From Acidimicrobiaceae bacterium (lineage in GTDB: Bacteria; Actinomycetota; Acidimicrobiia; Acidimicrobiales; UBA8592): 62,637 bases of DNA. The stretch lies in assembly GCA_002709645.1 (NCBI GenBank), contig PAQG01000011.1, positions 1 through 62,637 on the forward strand, written 5' to 3'. The translations under genes were made by a program, and so were the position numbers. Every line of letters starts with the position of its first letter. The stretch's first letter is position 1. The notes below the pieces were generated by a model. The model worked only from the letters and a program-made list of their open reading frames with translations. It made no database searches and had not been told where the DNA came from. Of the stretch, positions 1 through 7,955 are shown piece after piece.

Positions 1-13
1 ATAAGAGAATTTG

Positions 14-91
14 TGGCGGTCCCGACGGGATTTGAACCCGCGACCTCCGCCTTGACAGGGCGGCGTGCACTCCAAACTGCACCACGGGACC
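14..91 (-). tRNA. tRNA-Asp (anticodon GTC)
   Basis: Read on the minus strand, the segment folds as a complete cloverleaf. The acceptor arm is GGTCCCG pairing with CGGGACC, the anticodon loop is CTGTCAA (anticodon GTC), the T arm contains GGTTCAAATCC, and the discriminator is G, as usual for Asp. The 3' CCA is encoded (14-16), unlike the two other tRNAs of this window. Confidence 0.96.
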
Positions 92-223
92 TTATTATTA
101 AACAAAACTTACTTGTTGTTTGTTCACCTATTGGGTGAATTGTAGGTTCAATAGAACCGCTTGTCACTCTACGCCATTGAAAGGCATACACCAATCTATG
201 AAGCTACGAAGTGAATTTTTTTG

Positions 224-296
224 TACCCCGTACGGGATTTGAACCCGTGTTACCGGCGTGAAAGGCCGGCGTCCTAGGCCGCTGGACGAACGGGGC
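224..296 (-). tRNA. tRNA-Glu (anticodon TTC)
   Basis: Minus-strand cloverleaf with acceptor GCCCCGT against ACGGGGT, anticodon loop CTTTCAC (TTC) and T arm GGGTTCAAATCCC. The first acceptor pair is G1-U72 and the discriminator is A. The following bases are CAA, so CCA must be added after transcription. Charged glutamate from this tRNA would also feed the C5 heme pathway (hemA at 29436). Confidence 0.96.
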
Positions 297-378
297 AGGA
301 CTCCCCAAAGGTGGGTTCAGTCACGATACCAAAGGTAGTAGCCGCTGAGACCAGAATTAGCTAATAACAATGATTTTT

Positions 379-834
379 TTAAATTTTTTCATCAAGCACT
401 TCAACTATGGAACCTAACATTTGGCCGAAAATTTGGAAAAGAATCCACATGTCATAAGACGGATCTGTTTCACTAGGGCTATCTTCGTAATCTTCGGAAA
501 TATTGAGACGTTCACCGAGGAACAAGCGGAGAATATTTAAAGCCCGCATTATTTCAACAAGATCACTTTCCGTAACTTCAGGTTTCGCTAATGATTCATT
601 TAACGCCTCTAATGCGAATATGTGAGCAGCGACTAAATCGTTATGGATCATTGCTTGGTATTCATTTTCAGCTTCTGGTTCATCAATATAGGCAGGAGGG
701 AATAATCGTGATGCTTCACCTGAGCTTCTTTGAAGAAAAGAAGTAACTTCAACTGAGATGATTGAGACTAACTCTTTTTCATTTTCGGATACCGCAACTT
801 GATAATTGCCATTTCGTAACAAATTTATAATCAT
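379..834 (-). CDS. DUF2017 family protein (clpS-linked)
   Basis: Predicted 151-residue acidic, helical, soluble protein with no signal peptide or membrane segment. It lies 9 bp downstream of clpS on the same strand. That placement and the overall composition (central helical block with LFLGERL, then WILFQIFGQMLGSIVEVL near the C-terminus) match the DUF2017 family found next to clpS in actinobacteria such as mycobacteria. Its function is unknown; from position it may concern Clp adaptor biology. The family call rests on synteny plus remembered resemblance, not a profile search. Confidence 0.75.
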   Translation of the reverse strand: MIINLLRNGNYQVAVSENEKELVSIISVEVTSFLQRSSGEASRLFPPAYIDEPEAENEYQAMIHNDLVAAHIFALEALNESLAKPEVTESDLVEIMRALNILRLFLGERLNISEDYEDSPSETDPSYDMWILFQIFGQMLGSIVEVLDEKI

Positions 835-843
835 ACGATGTTT

Positions 844-1176
844 TCAATCTTCTTGAATTGTTGCCCAAAGCCCGTATTCGTGGAGTCGAAGGACATCTAA
901 CTCTGCCTTTTCTCTTGACCCCTGTGAAACAACAGCTTTACCTTTATGGTGCACATCAAGCATTAATTTTTCAGCCTTTTCTTTGCCATAGCCAAACAAC
1001 TTTTGGAAGACATAAGTTACGTATGACATTAAATTGACGGGATCATTCCAAACAATAACCACCCAAGATTTTGAGAAATCCAGATTTTCTTTATTTTCTA
1101 GATCTTCTTGGACGGTCACTGACCCGCCAGGAAATGCGATAAAGGATATTTCTAGGTCGGGTTCAATAGTTTGCAT
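844..1176 (-). CDS. clpS: ATP-dependent Clp protease adaptor ClpS
   Basis: A 110-residue protein with the ClpS core: the [18 protein letters not shown] block (family pattern V..NDD..t..yV...l), the L-M-x-D-V-H-H-K-G-K-A helix and the C-terminal E-x-G-L-W-A-T-I end. ClpS hands N-degron substrates to the ClpC/ClpA unfoldase in the cytoplasm. The N-terminal ~35 residues are the usual poorly conserved tail. It follows ctaA by 7 bp and precedes the DUF2017 gene by 9 bp, so the three are probably cotranscribed. Confidence 0.93.
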   Translation of the reverse strand: MQTIEPDLEISFIAFPGGSVTVQEDLENKENLDFSKSWVVIVWNDPVNLMSYVTYVFQKLFGYGKEKAEKLMLDVHHKGKAVVSQGSREKAELDVLRLHEYGLWATIQED

Positions 1177-1183
1177 AACGTAT

Positions 1184-2149
1184 TCATACTTTAGATAGTG
1201 GAGGATTTATCTTTTTTGGCAAATGAATTGATAAACGTAACCTTAATGTAAGTATCCAGATCAAGGTTGCGCCCGCAACATGGAACCCTACCAAGAGAGC
1301 CGGGACATCAGAGAAATACTGGATGTAACCGATAGCTGCTTGAGCAATAATCGCTACGAGAAGATTCTGTGCTTGTGGTAAGCATGTAGGGCGATCTCTT
1401 TTAATTCTCAATAGAATTAGAAGCATTATCAATAAGAAAAGAATCATGCTAATTCCATGTACCCGAGTTACATCAGGTACATCAAATGGCAGCCTATCCA
1501 CTTCAAGGTCTGAAGCAGATAAATTCTCAGTCGTAGATTCTCTCTCTAAAGCTTCTTTAATCTGTTGGCTTTCAGCTCCGCTATGAGGTCCAGAGCCAGT
1601 TACAATTGTTCCAGTGACTAAAACTATGGTTGCGCACAAAACTAGGAGATCAGAGAGTTTTTCCAGACTTCCCCTAGCTAAACGCTTTACCTGTTTAAAA
1701 GTCAGAGATGAACGGTAATCAAGTTCAACAGCATTCCAAACGAGAAGCATTGAAATAAGGAAGTGTGCGATAACCAGATTCGGTGGTAAGTGTTCTTTGA
1801 CAACTAGCGCCCCAACAATGATTTGCACTACGACGCCGAGTACTAGGCCTAGCGACAAAATAATTAAGTCTTTCCGTCTGGGTGTTCTGAATAGAGAGCC
1901 GAGTACCGCAATCATTACTGCTAATGCGACAAACCCAGTAATAACTCTGTTCACGAATTCGACCATGGCGTGAACGTCGTCAACTTCTGCTACGAGTTGA
2001 TCATTTTCACAGGTAGGCCAATCAGAACACCCGAGTCCAGAGCCGCTAAGCCTCACCGCTGCTCCAGTTACGATAATGAAAGCTAGAAGGAATAACGATA
2101 TGCGTGCAACCTTTTGGTATTTTTCCGGCGTAATTGAGATACTTCCCAT
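1184..2149 (-). CDS. ctaA: Heme A synthase CtaA (COX15 family)
   Basis: A 321-residue membrane protein with about eight hydrophobic segments. The first contains [20 protein letters not shown], the signature of CtaA/COX15, which oxidises the C8 methyl of heme O to give heme A. Heme-ligand histidines are visible in [10 protein letters not shown], in [10 protein letters not shown], and in the second half in TRVHGISM and [11 protein letters not shown]. It is divergent from ctaB (2282), which makes its heme O substrate, and both supply the caa3 oxidase encoded from 3343 onward. The gene reads leftward into clpS. Confidence 0.93.
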   Translation of the reverse strand: MGSISITPEKYQKVARISLFLLAFIIVTGAAVRLSGSGLGCSDWPTCENDQLVAEVDDVHAMVEFVNRVITGFVALAVMIAVLGSLFRTPRRKDLIILSLGLVLGVVVQIIVGALVVKEHLPPNLVIAHFLISMLLVWNAVELDYRSSLTFKQVKRLARGSLEKLSDLLVLCATIVLVTGTIVTGSGPHSGAESQQIKEALERESTTENLSASDLEVDRLPFDVPDVTRVHGISMILFLLIMLLILLRIKRDRPTCLPQAQNLLVAIIAQAAIGYIQYFSDVPALLVGFHVAGATLIWILTLRLRLSIHLPKKINPPLSKV

Positions 2150-2281
2150 AGCTATAGTCCATCACGATGCTTATACAAACGACACTTCAGAAAGAAAAAT
2201 CTTTCTAGTATCAATGAACTTTCATAAATCTTGGTGGAAACAATCAGTTGCGCCTAGCCTCGCAATATGGGGATTGAGACA

Positions 2282-3169
2282 ATGCCAGTTATTTCATTGA
2301 AAAATAAACTATTTGGTTTTATAGCGTTAATGAAACTTCGAGTCGTTGAGTTGTTGCTGATAACAACCGTTCCGACAATGATCGTAGCTGAAGAAGGTTT
2401 GCCTTCCTTGTGGTTAATTATTGCAACACTTTTTGGTGGCACGCTTGCAGCAGGTGGAGCAAATGCTATCAATATGTATATAGATCGTGATATTGACAAA
2501 TTAATGGAACGAACTAAAGGACGTCCTTTAGTAACTGGGATTCTGTCACCAAGGGAAGCATTGATCTTCGCTGTTGGCATTGAAATATTGGCGTTTGTTT
2601 GGCTTTGGTTATTCGTAAATTTTCTTAGTGCGGTTCTCGCTACCGCTGCTTGCCTTTTCTATGTTTTTATTTATAGTCTCTGGCTGAAAAGATCTTCAAC
2701 TAGCAATATTGTTATCGGGGGTGCAGCGGGAGCTGTTCCAGTCCTGATCGGTTGGTCATCGGTCACGAATTCTTTAGACTGGCCTCCAATAATTCTATTT
2801 TTACTAATTTTTCTTTGGACTCCTCCACACTTTTGGGCTCTCGCTATTCGTTATCGAGAAGATTATTCCAATGCGGAAGTCCCTATGCTTCCAGTTGTCG
2901 TAGGGACTAAAGTCACTGGTTACCGGATGGTCTTATATGCTTTTCAAGTTTGGGCAATGTCATTGATCTTTGTACCAGTGGCAGATATGGGGTTAATTTA
3001 TCTCATTAGCGCCATATCTTTAGGTGCGATGTTCACGTTTTTTTCATTCCAAGTGATGTTAAAACCAACTAGAAAGTCGGCAATGCGACTTTTTGGATTT
3101 TCCATTAGCTATATAACAATGTTATTTTCTCTGATAGCGATTGATCAACTGGTTCGCTCGGGATTTTAA
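2282..3169 (+). CDS. ctaB: Protoheme IX farnesyltransferase (heme O synthase)
   Basis: Membrane prenyltransferase of the UbiA superfamily. The first Asp-rich motif reads NAINMYIDRDIDKLMERT and is followed by KGRPL; the second conserved loop has DYSNAEVPMLPVV. It adds farnesyl to heme B to give heme O, the CtaA substrate. About nine hydrophobic segments. An ATG 15 bp upstream (2267) is in frame; ATG 2282 is preferred because GGGGAT lies about 8 bp before it, while nothing purine-rich precedes 2267. It heads the plus-strand oxidase region. Confidence 0.93.
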   Translation: MPVISLKNKLFGFIALMKLRVVELLLITTVPTMIVAEEGLPSLWLIIATLFGGTLAAGGANAINMYIDRDIDKLMERTKGRPLVTGILSPREALIFAVGIEILAFVWLWLFVNFLSAVLATAACLFYVFIYSLWLKRSSTSNIVIGGAAGAVPVLIGWSSVTNSLDWPPIILFLLIFLWTPPHFWALAIRYREDYSNAEVPMLPVVVGTKVTGYRMVLYAFQVWAMSLIFVPVADMGLIYLISAISLGAMFTFFSFQVMLKPTRKSAMRLFGFSISYITMLFSLIAIDQLVRSGF

Positions 3170-3193
3170 ATACAAAGTGTAATTTAAAAAACA

Positions 3194-3220
3194 AGCCGAA
3201 TTTCTCGTTATAGTTCGGCT
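3194..3220. terminator. Hairpin after ctaB, possible terminator
   Basis: Perfect 7-bp inverted repeat AGCCGAA/TTCGGCT with a 13-nt loop, 25 bp after the ctaB stop. On the plus strand no T-run follows; on the minus strand a run of six T (with one flanking interruption) follows it. A terminator role in either direction is therefore only possible. Confidence 0.35.
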
Positions 3221-3309
3221 ACAAGTCGTTCTGGTGACTACAGTCAAAGGGGAATCCGTTGCAAATTGGAGTGGATTGTCTAGCATGTTTTTTGCTTAAT
3301 TTGAAAGAC

Positions 3310-3332
3310 TTCGTTCAGATATACTGAACGAA
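3310..3332. promoter_or_regulatory. Perfect inverted repeat just before the oxidase operon
   Basis: TTCGTTCAG-ATATA-CTGAACGAA is a perfect 9-bp inverted repeat with a 5-nt spacer, ending 10 bp before the GTG start at 3343. The spacer plus right arm contain TATACT, a good -10 hexamer; TTGAAA at 3301 is only 13 bp upstream, so a -35 is not convincing. It could be an operator over a promoter, or a hairpin next to the ribosome binding site of the oxidase operon. Confidence 0.45.
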
Positions 3333-3342
3333 AAAGAATCAC

Positions 3343-5052
3343 GTGACAGAAAATCAAACAGAAACTGAATCGAACACAGATGAATCAGCGTCAAGGCCTC
3401 TTGAATTAGGGGGCCTTGCTGGTACCTTTGGCACGACTGATCATAAAAATATAGGTAAGCTCTATATCTTTTTTGGATTAACTGGGGGACTACTTTCGCT
3501 AGTCCTACACTTCCTTGTCCGTATAGAGAGAATTAATATCGGAGGAACTTCTATTCTTGATTTTGGTTCAAGTAATCAATATTTCCAAACATGGAGTCTG
3601 TCAAGAACGTCTTTACTTTTCTTTTGCGTTGTGCCACTCATACTTGGTTTAGCTACTTATATAGTTCCTCTCCAAGTCGGGGCACCTTCGATAGCTTTTC
3701 CTCGAGCTGCAGCAGGCGCTTTTTGGGCATGGCTTATAGGAATAGCGATGCATGTTGTCACCGTTTTTGCAGATGGTGGTTTAGGAGTCCCGGAACCAGT
3801 TACTCAATTTGCGCAAGGTATGGATCCAGAAGCTACAGAATTGGCTATTTTGTCCATTGCGATGGTGGTAATTGCGATTCTTCTAGCATCTATAACACTC
3901 ATAACGACAATTATCACTCAACGCTCCCAAGGAATGACTTTATTTGAACTTCCATTGTTCAGTTGGTCAACACTAGTAGCAACCGGAATTTGGATTTTAA
4001 CTCTCCCAATTTGGTTGGGGAATTTAATGATTGCCTGGGTGGATTTTAAAGGTGATGATGCCCTTCGGTATGGAAATGTGGCAAACATATGGGATCAAGT
4101 TTCGTGGCTATGGTCGCAGCCCATGATTTTTGCATTTGCAATTCCAATTCTTGGTATAGCTGGCGAAATAATTCCTGTTTCGGCAAATCAATCTCAACGA
4201 CAATACGTATTTCAGCAAATAGGTATTGGAACATTAGGAGTTTTATCATTCGGGGCCTTTGCTCAGCCTTTCTTTAACGCTGATGTAGGTAATCAAGCTG
4301 TATTCGTAGGGATGGGCCTAATTGTTGTCCTTCCAATTGTCGCTTTCTTCGGTGGTTTACTTGATACTTTGGCAAAAGGTACTCCTAAAATATCTGCTCA
4401 ACTAATACTTGCATTGATGTCAATGCTTTCCCTTCTGGTTGCAGCAGGTATCTCAGCGTTACACGTTTCCGGGCCAGCTCTTGGAGCAATACAGGAAATT
4501 GACAGTGATTGGCTTGGTGGAATTATTGATTGGCTTAAAGACCTTCAGGGAACGGTCATTATTACGGCAGTCATGGAGCACACTCTGATAGCAAGCATCC
4601 TTGCTTCAATAGCGGGTCTATATTATTGGTCTCCAAAGATCTTCGGAATTAGATTGAATAATAATGTAGGTATTCTCACTGGATTATCAATCTTTGGAGG
4701 CCTTGTCCTATCAGGTGGAAGTAACCTTCTAAATGGTTTCCTTGATGAAAGTGAATCTGTATACATGACCAATGCATACGAGGGAGTATGGGATCAAGGT
4801 GCAGTTGAATTTTTCAATATAATCGGATTAATAGGTTCTATTCTCTTGGTAGGTGGAATTTCATTAGCCATTCTTGACCTAACTGTTTCTGTCATCCTTG
4901 GAAAAGGCGACACGCAAGACGCAGGAGACCCATGGAACGGACACACACTTGAATGGGCAACAGAGTCTCCACCTTCGTCAGGTAATTTTTCTGAACCACC
5001 CATTGTTGACTCAGAGAGACCACTCTTCACTTCTGGGGGCATAGAGCAATGA
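3343..5052 (+). CDS. Heme-copper oxidase subunit I-like protein without metal ligands
   Basis: Predicted 569-residue polytopic membrane protein, recognisable as a CtaD paralogue by ATYIVPLQVGAPSIAFPRA, PILGIAGEIIPV and YYWSPKIFG. Compared with the true CtaD at 7956, the heme a His of helix II (TMHGVV) reads SLSRTS, the CuB His/Tyr motif (GHPEVY) reads SQPMIF, the His-His pair (WAHHMF) reads FAQPFF, and HFHYV reads roughly VMEHT. The D-channel Asp (ARDVAFPRLN) is Ser. It therefore should not bind heme a3-CuB or reduce oxygen. GTG start. Its last codons overlap the next gene, a degenerate subunit III, by 4 bp, and the normal caa3 genes follow. The reading frame is intact and membrane-compatible, so it is a maintained protein, not a pseudogene. 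Role unknown; a structural or regulatory partner of the oxidase is an inference. Confidence 0.85.
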   Translation: MTENQTETESNTDESASRPLELGGLAGTFGTTDHKNIGKLYIFFGLTGGLLSLVLHFLVRIERINIGGTSILDFGSSNQYFQTWSLSRTSLLFFCVVPLILGLATYIVPLQVGAPSIAFPRAAAGAFWAWLIGIAMHVVTVFADGGLGVPEPVTQFAQGMDPEATELAILSIAMVVIAILLASITLITTIITQRSQGMTLFELPLFSWSTLVATGIWILTLPIWLGNLMIAWVDFKGDDALRYGNVANIWDQVSWLWSQPMIFAFAIPILGIAGEIIPVSANQSQRQYVFQQIGIGTLGVLSFGAFAQPFFNADVGNQAVFVGMGLIVVLPIVAFFGGLLDTLAKGTPKISAQLILALMSMLSLLVAAGISALHVSGPALGAIQEIDSDWLGGIIDWLKDLQGTVIITAVMEHTLIASILASIAGLYYWSPKIFGIRLNNNVGILTGLSIFGGLVLSGGSNLLNGFLDESESVYMTNAYEGVWDQGAVEFFNIIGLIGSILLVGGISLAILDLTVSVILGKGDTQDAGDPWNGHTLEWATESPPSSGNFSEPPIVDSERPLFTSGGIEQ

Positions 5053-5648
5053 ATTTGCGAACTACTGACCTGCCAGTCGCACCGCCGGTTAGGGCGAGAA
5101 CTTCGTTAGTTGCAACATGGTTTGCTATCGCAGCCATGTTGATGTATTTCGCTGGGGTTTTTGGCGTCTATCTCAAAGAACGAGCGCAGGTACGTGCAGA
5201 AGGGTCATCATGGTTACCCAATAAAGTCACCATTGAGCTTACCCAACCTGGAATGGTTATTTGGACACTTCTAATTTCTATCGTTGTGATGCAATGGGCT
5301 GTCTACTCGATTAAGAGAGATGACCGACAGCATGCGTTATTAGCAATTGGAACAACGCTCGTAATGGGAGCCATGGTTATAGTGCAAACAGCTTGGCATC
5401 TTTCGCAAACAAATTTAGTTGCTGACGAAGGACCCACTACGGCGGCAACCTTGATCTATACGATCGTTGGTAGTTATCTTGTCGCAATCGTGATTGGGAT
5501 GATCATATTACTACTTATTGGTTTCAGAACACTTGCAGGACAGTACGGTAGCCAACAAACAGACGGCGTTGTCGCGGCCTCACTCTATTGGTACTCGCTG
5601 GTGTTTATTTATTTCATCATCTGGATCGCCGTCTTTATAGCAAAGTGA
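5049..5648 (+). CDS. Cytochrome c oxidase subunit III-like protein (degenerate)
   Basis: A 199-residue protein with five hydrophobic segments. The C-terminal part (ASLYWYSLVFIYFIIWIAVF) matches the end of CtaE at 9973 (IIGLYWHFVDVVWIVIFTIV), but the conserved His of YWHFVD is Tyr-Ser, and the G-F-H-G-V-H-V motif preceding it is replaced by Y-L-V-A-I-V. It overlaps the subunit I-like gene by 4 bp (ATGA type), so the two are translated together. It is probably the partner of the ligand-less subunit I-like protein; no catalytic role can be inferred. Confidence 0.8.
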   Translation: MNLRTTDLPVAPPVRARTSLVATWFAIAAMLMYFAGVFGVYLKERAQVRAEGSSWLPNKVTIELTQPGMVIWTLLISIVVMQWAVYSIKRDDRQHALLAIGTTLVMGAMVIVQTAWHLSQTNLVADEGPTTAATLIYTIVGSYLVAIVIGMIILLLIGFRTLAGQYGSQQTDGVVAASLYWYSLVFIYFIIWIAVFIAK

Positions 5649-5664
5649 TGAAAGGAGGCCAATA

Positions 5665-6549
5665 ATGTTTTCACCAGGATTTAGACTCTTCATGGGATTC
5701 GCAGGATTCGGCCTTATAGCAGCGTTCTTTTACGGCGTTGTCACTGGAGATGGGGGTGGCGCTGACTATTTAGGTTTTATTGACTCAGAAGTGTGGGTAG
5801 GTGCGGCAAGTCTTGGTTGGTCTGGAGGAGTAGGTGACCACGTTGGATATGTAGTACTTGTCATGTTTGCTATTGTTTCTGCGGGATTAGGGATAATGCT
5901 CACTGCTTTCAGAGACGCTGATACCGATGCTGTTGCAGAACTCAATAATGGAGAGCTACCTCCAGCTCAAAGCCCCGTGTCATATAACTATTGGCCTGCC
6001 ATTGGGGCACTTGGAATAGGGACACTAGTTATTGGGCTGGTAACTCATGCGGCCATCTTTACTGTTGGCTTAATCATTATTATCACTACAGCATTCGAAC
6101 TTATGATGAGCGCTTGGTCAGATAGGGCTAGCGGAGACCCAATTGCGAATGCTGAATTGCGAAACCGACTCATGAAGCCAATTGAAGTCCCCGTCCTTGG
6201 AGCAGTTGGAATTGCAATAACTGTTCTTTGTTCTTCAAGAATTTTTCTGACGGTTTCCAAAGCCTGGGCGATTTGGGTAGCAGTCATTCTTTCTGCAATT
6301 GTTTTCCTTGGCGCTCTCGCATTCGCCTTAGCTGAGAAAGTCAATAGAAATGTCGTCGCAGGAATTCTTGCTACTGCAGCAATTGGGCTACTCACATCAG
6401 GAGTCGTTTCAGCAGTGATAGGGGAAAGAGACATATCTCATCACCACACAGGTGGACATCATGAAAGTGATTCCGAGCATCACGATGGAGATTCTGAGCA
6501 TCACGATGGAGATTCTGATCATCATGATGGTGAAGAGGGTGACAAGTGA
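5665..6549 (+). CDS. Polytopic membrane protein with His-rich tail, unknown
   Basis: A 294-residue protein with about seven hydrophobic segments between residues 5 and 250, followed by a cytosolic or periplasmic tail of about 36 residues with repeated units of the type H-H-D-G-D-S. A strong ribosome binding site (AAAGGAGG) precedes ATG 5665. It lies between the degenerate subunit III and ctaC, overlapping the latter by 4 bp (GTGA). I do not recognise a family. Position suggests an accessory oxidase subunit; the His/Asp tail could bind copper or another metal ion (inference). Confidence 0.8.
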   Translation: MFSPGFRLFMGFAGFGLIAAFFYGVVTGDGGGADYLGFIDSEVWVGAASLGWSGGVGDHVGYVVLVMFAIVSAGLGIMLTAFRDADTDAVAELNNGELPPAQSPVSYNYWPAIGALGIGTLVIGLVTHAAIFTVGLIIIITTAFELMMSAWSDRASGDPIANAELRNRLMKPIEVPVLGAVGIAITVLCSSRIFLTVSKAWAIWVAVILSAIVFLGALAFALAEKVNRNVVAGILATAAIGLLTSGVVSAVIGERDISHHHTGGHHESDSEHHDGDSEHHDGDSDHHDGEEGDK

Positions 6550-7919
6550 ATCTCTCTAAACTTGGCCAAAACTCCCGGATCAAGCAAAACTTGGCACGTA
6601 GGCTTTCGAAAGACACAGACATGCAATCCTCACCAAGACGATACCTAAAGTGGACATTTCTCTGTGTAATCACTGCACTATTTTTTCTAACTGGATGTGC
6701 TAGTAACGCTCCTCTAGATTCGCTTGACCCAGCAGGGAGAAAGTCAGAGGGGATCAGCGATCTAATCAATCCAATTTTCATAATAGCGGGCATAGTTTTT
6801 GTGTTCATTCAAGGTGCCGTACTCTTCATAGGTTGGAAATACCGAGTCCGTGCTCCCAAAGAAAACGAAGAGACCTTTGATGGTGGATACACAGATGAAG
6901 AATTTCCTGAACAAATACACGGCCACTTTGCTGCAGAAATCGGTTGGACGATTGGACCAACGATTCTTATGGCTGCAATTGCACTCTTTAGCGTCGGTTT
7001 TCTCCTCAACCTTGATGATGTTGACCCTGCACCCGAGGGAGCCGAATACCCAGAGGTTGAAGTACTCGTTGTAGGACAACAGTGGTGGTGGGAGTACCAT
7101 TACTATCTTGACGGTGTGGAAGACGCATCTCAACCAGACTTTGTTACAGCAAATGATATTGTTATTCCCGTCGGGCAAGATATCAAGTTATATATAACAT
7201 CAAGAGATGTTATTCATAGTTTCTGGATACCTCGACTCAATGGAAAGAAAGATGCAGTACCTGGGCGTATTTCGCCTTGGGTTATTCAATCAAATGAGGT
7301 CGGAAGATTCGCTGGGCAATGCACCGAGTTCTGCGGATTAAGCCATGCATATATGCGTATGTACGCAGTTGCGCTCACACAAGAGGACTTTAGTTCTTGG
7401 GTAGACAACCAAAAAAATATCAGGGAACCATTACCTGAGAATGATCCAAACTATGAAGGGGAACAACTCTTCATAACAAATTGTTCAAGATGTCACGTTA
7501 TAAATGGCGTCACTGAGCGTGACGTAGGCGGAGTAGTTACTGCCGACAATATGGAAATGTATGGGAATATAGAAGAATACAGAAACCATGCTGACGGGAC
7601 TCTAAGTCAAGGCAAATATGCCGGAGAAGCAAATCTCACTGCTGGAGCTGCACCAAATCTCACCCATTTCGCAACTCGAAGTAGTTATGCTGGATCCTTC
7701 TTTGAGTTGTATCCTGAAGCGCAAGAGATTTCAGATCAAGGGGACTACATAAATCTAACAACGAATAACTTTGCTAGAGGAACTCTTGAATCATGGTTGC
7801 GAAATTCACCAGAAGTAAAACCAAATGCGCAACCAGAACAGGCAAGAGGGATGCCGAACCTGAACCTAAGCGAAAACCAAATAGACCTACTTGTTGACTA
7901 CCTTATTTCTTTGGACTGA
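6546..7919 (+). CDS. ctaC: Cytochrome c oxidase subunit II with fused cytochrome c domain
   Basis: Caa3-type subunit II of 457 residues. A lipobox L-T-G-C (Cys about 51) follows a hydrophobic signal, then two transmembrane helices, then the cupredoxin domain with GQQWWWEYHY, DVIHSFWIPRLNG and the CuA site CTEFCGLSHAYM. A C-terminal class I cytochrome c has CSRCH and a downstream Met in RGMPNLNLS. It receives electrons from cytochrome c outside the membrane. GTG 6546 has a purine-rich site upstream (GAAGAGGG) and overlaps the previous stop. An internal ATG at 6621 would give a more ordinary signal peptide and cannot be excluded. Confidence 0.95.
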   Translation: MNLSKLGQNSRIKQNLARRLSKDTDMQSSPRRYLKWTFLCVITALFFLTGCASNAPLDSLDPAGRKSEGISDLINPIFIIAGIVFVFIQGAVLFIGWKYRVRAPKENEETFDGGYTDEEFPEQIHGHFAAEIGWTIGPTILMAAIALFSVGFLLNLDDVDPAPEGAEYPEVEVLVVGQQWWWEYHYYLDGVEDASQPDFVTANDIVIPVGQDIKLYITSRDVIHSFWIPRLNGKKDAVPGRISPWVIQSNEVGRFAGQCTEFCGLSHAYMRMYAVALTQEDFSSWVDNQKNIREPLPENDPNYEGEQLFITNCSRCHVINGVTERDVGGVVTADNMEMYGNIEEYRNHADGTLSQGKYAGEANLTAGAAPNLTHFATRSSYAGSFFELYPEAQEISDQGDYINLTTNNFARGTLESWLRNSPEVKPNAQPEQARGMPNLNLSENQIDLLVDYLISLD

Positions 7920-7955
7920 CTATGAAAAAAACACGAACAAAAATCGGAGCCAAAA

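Noticed and set aside
3343-5052. Reading the subunit I-like gene as a normal cytochrome oxidase
   Set aside because: Strong overall similarity, but the canonical heme and copper ligand positions are substituted.
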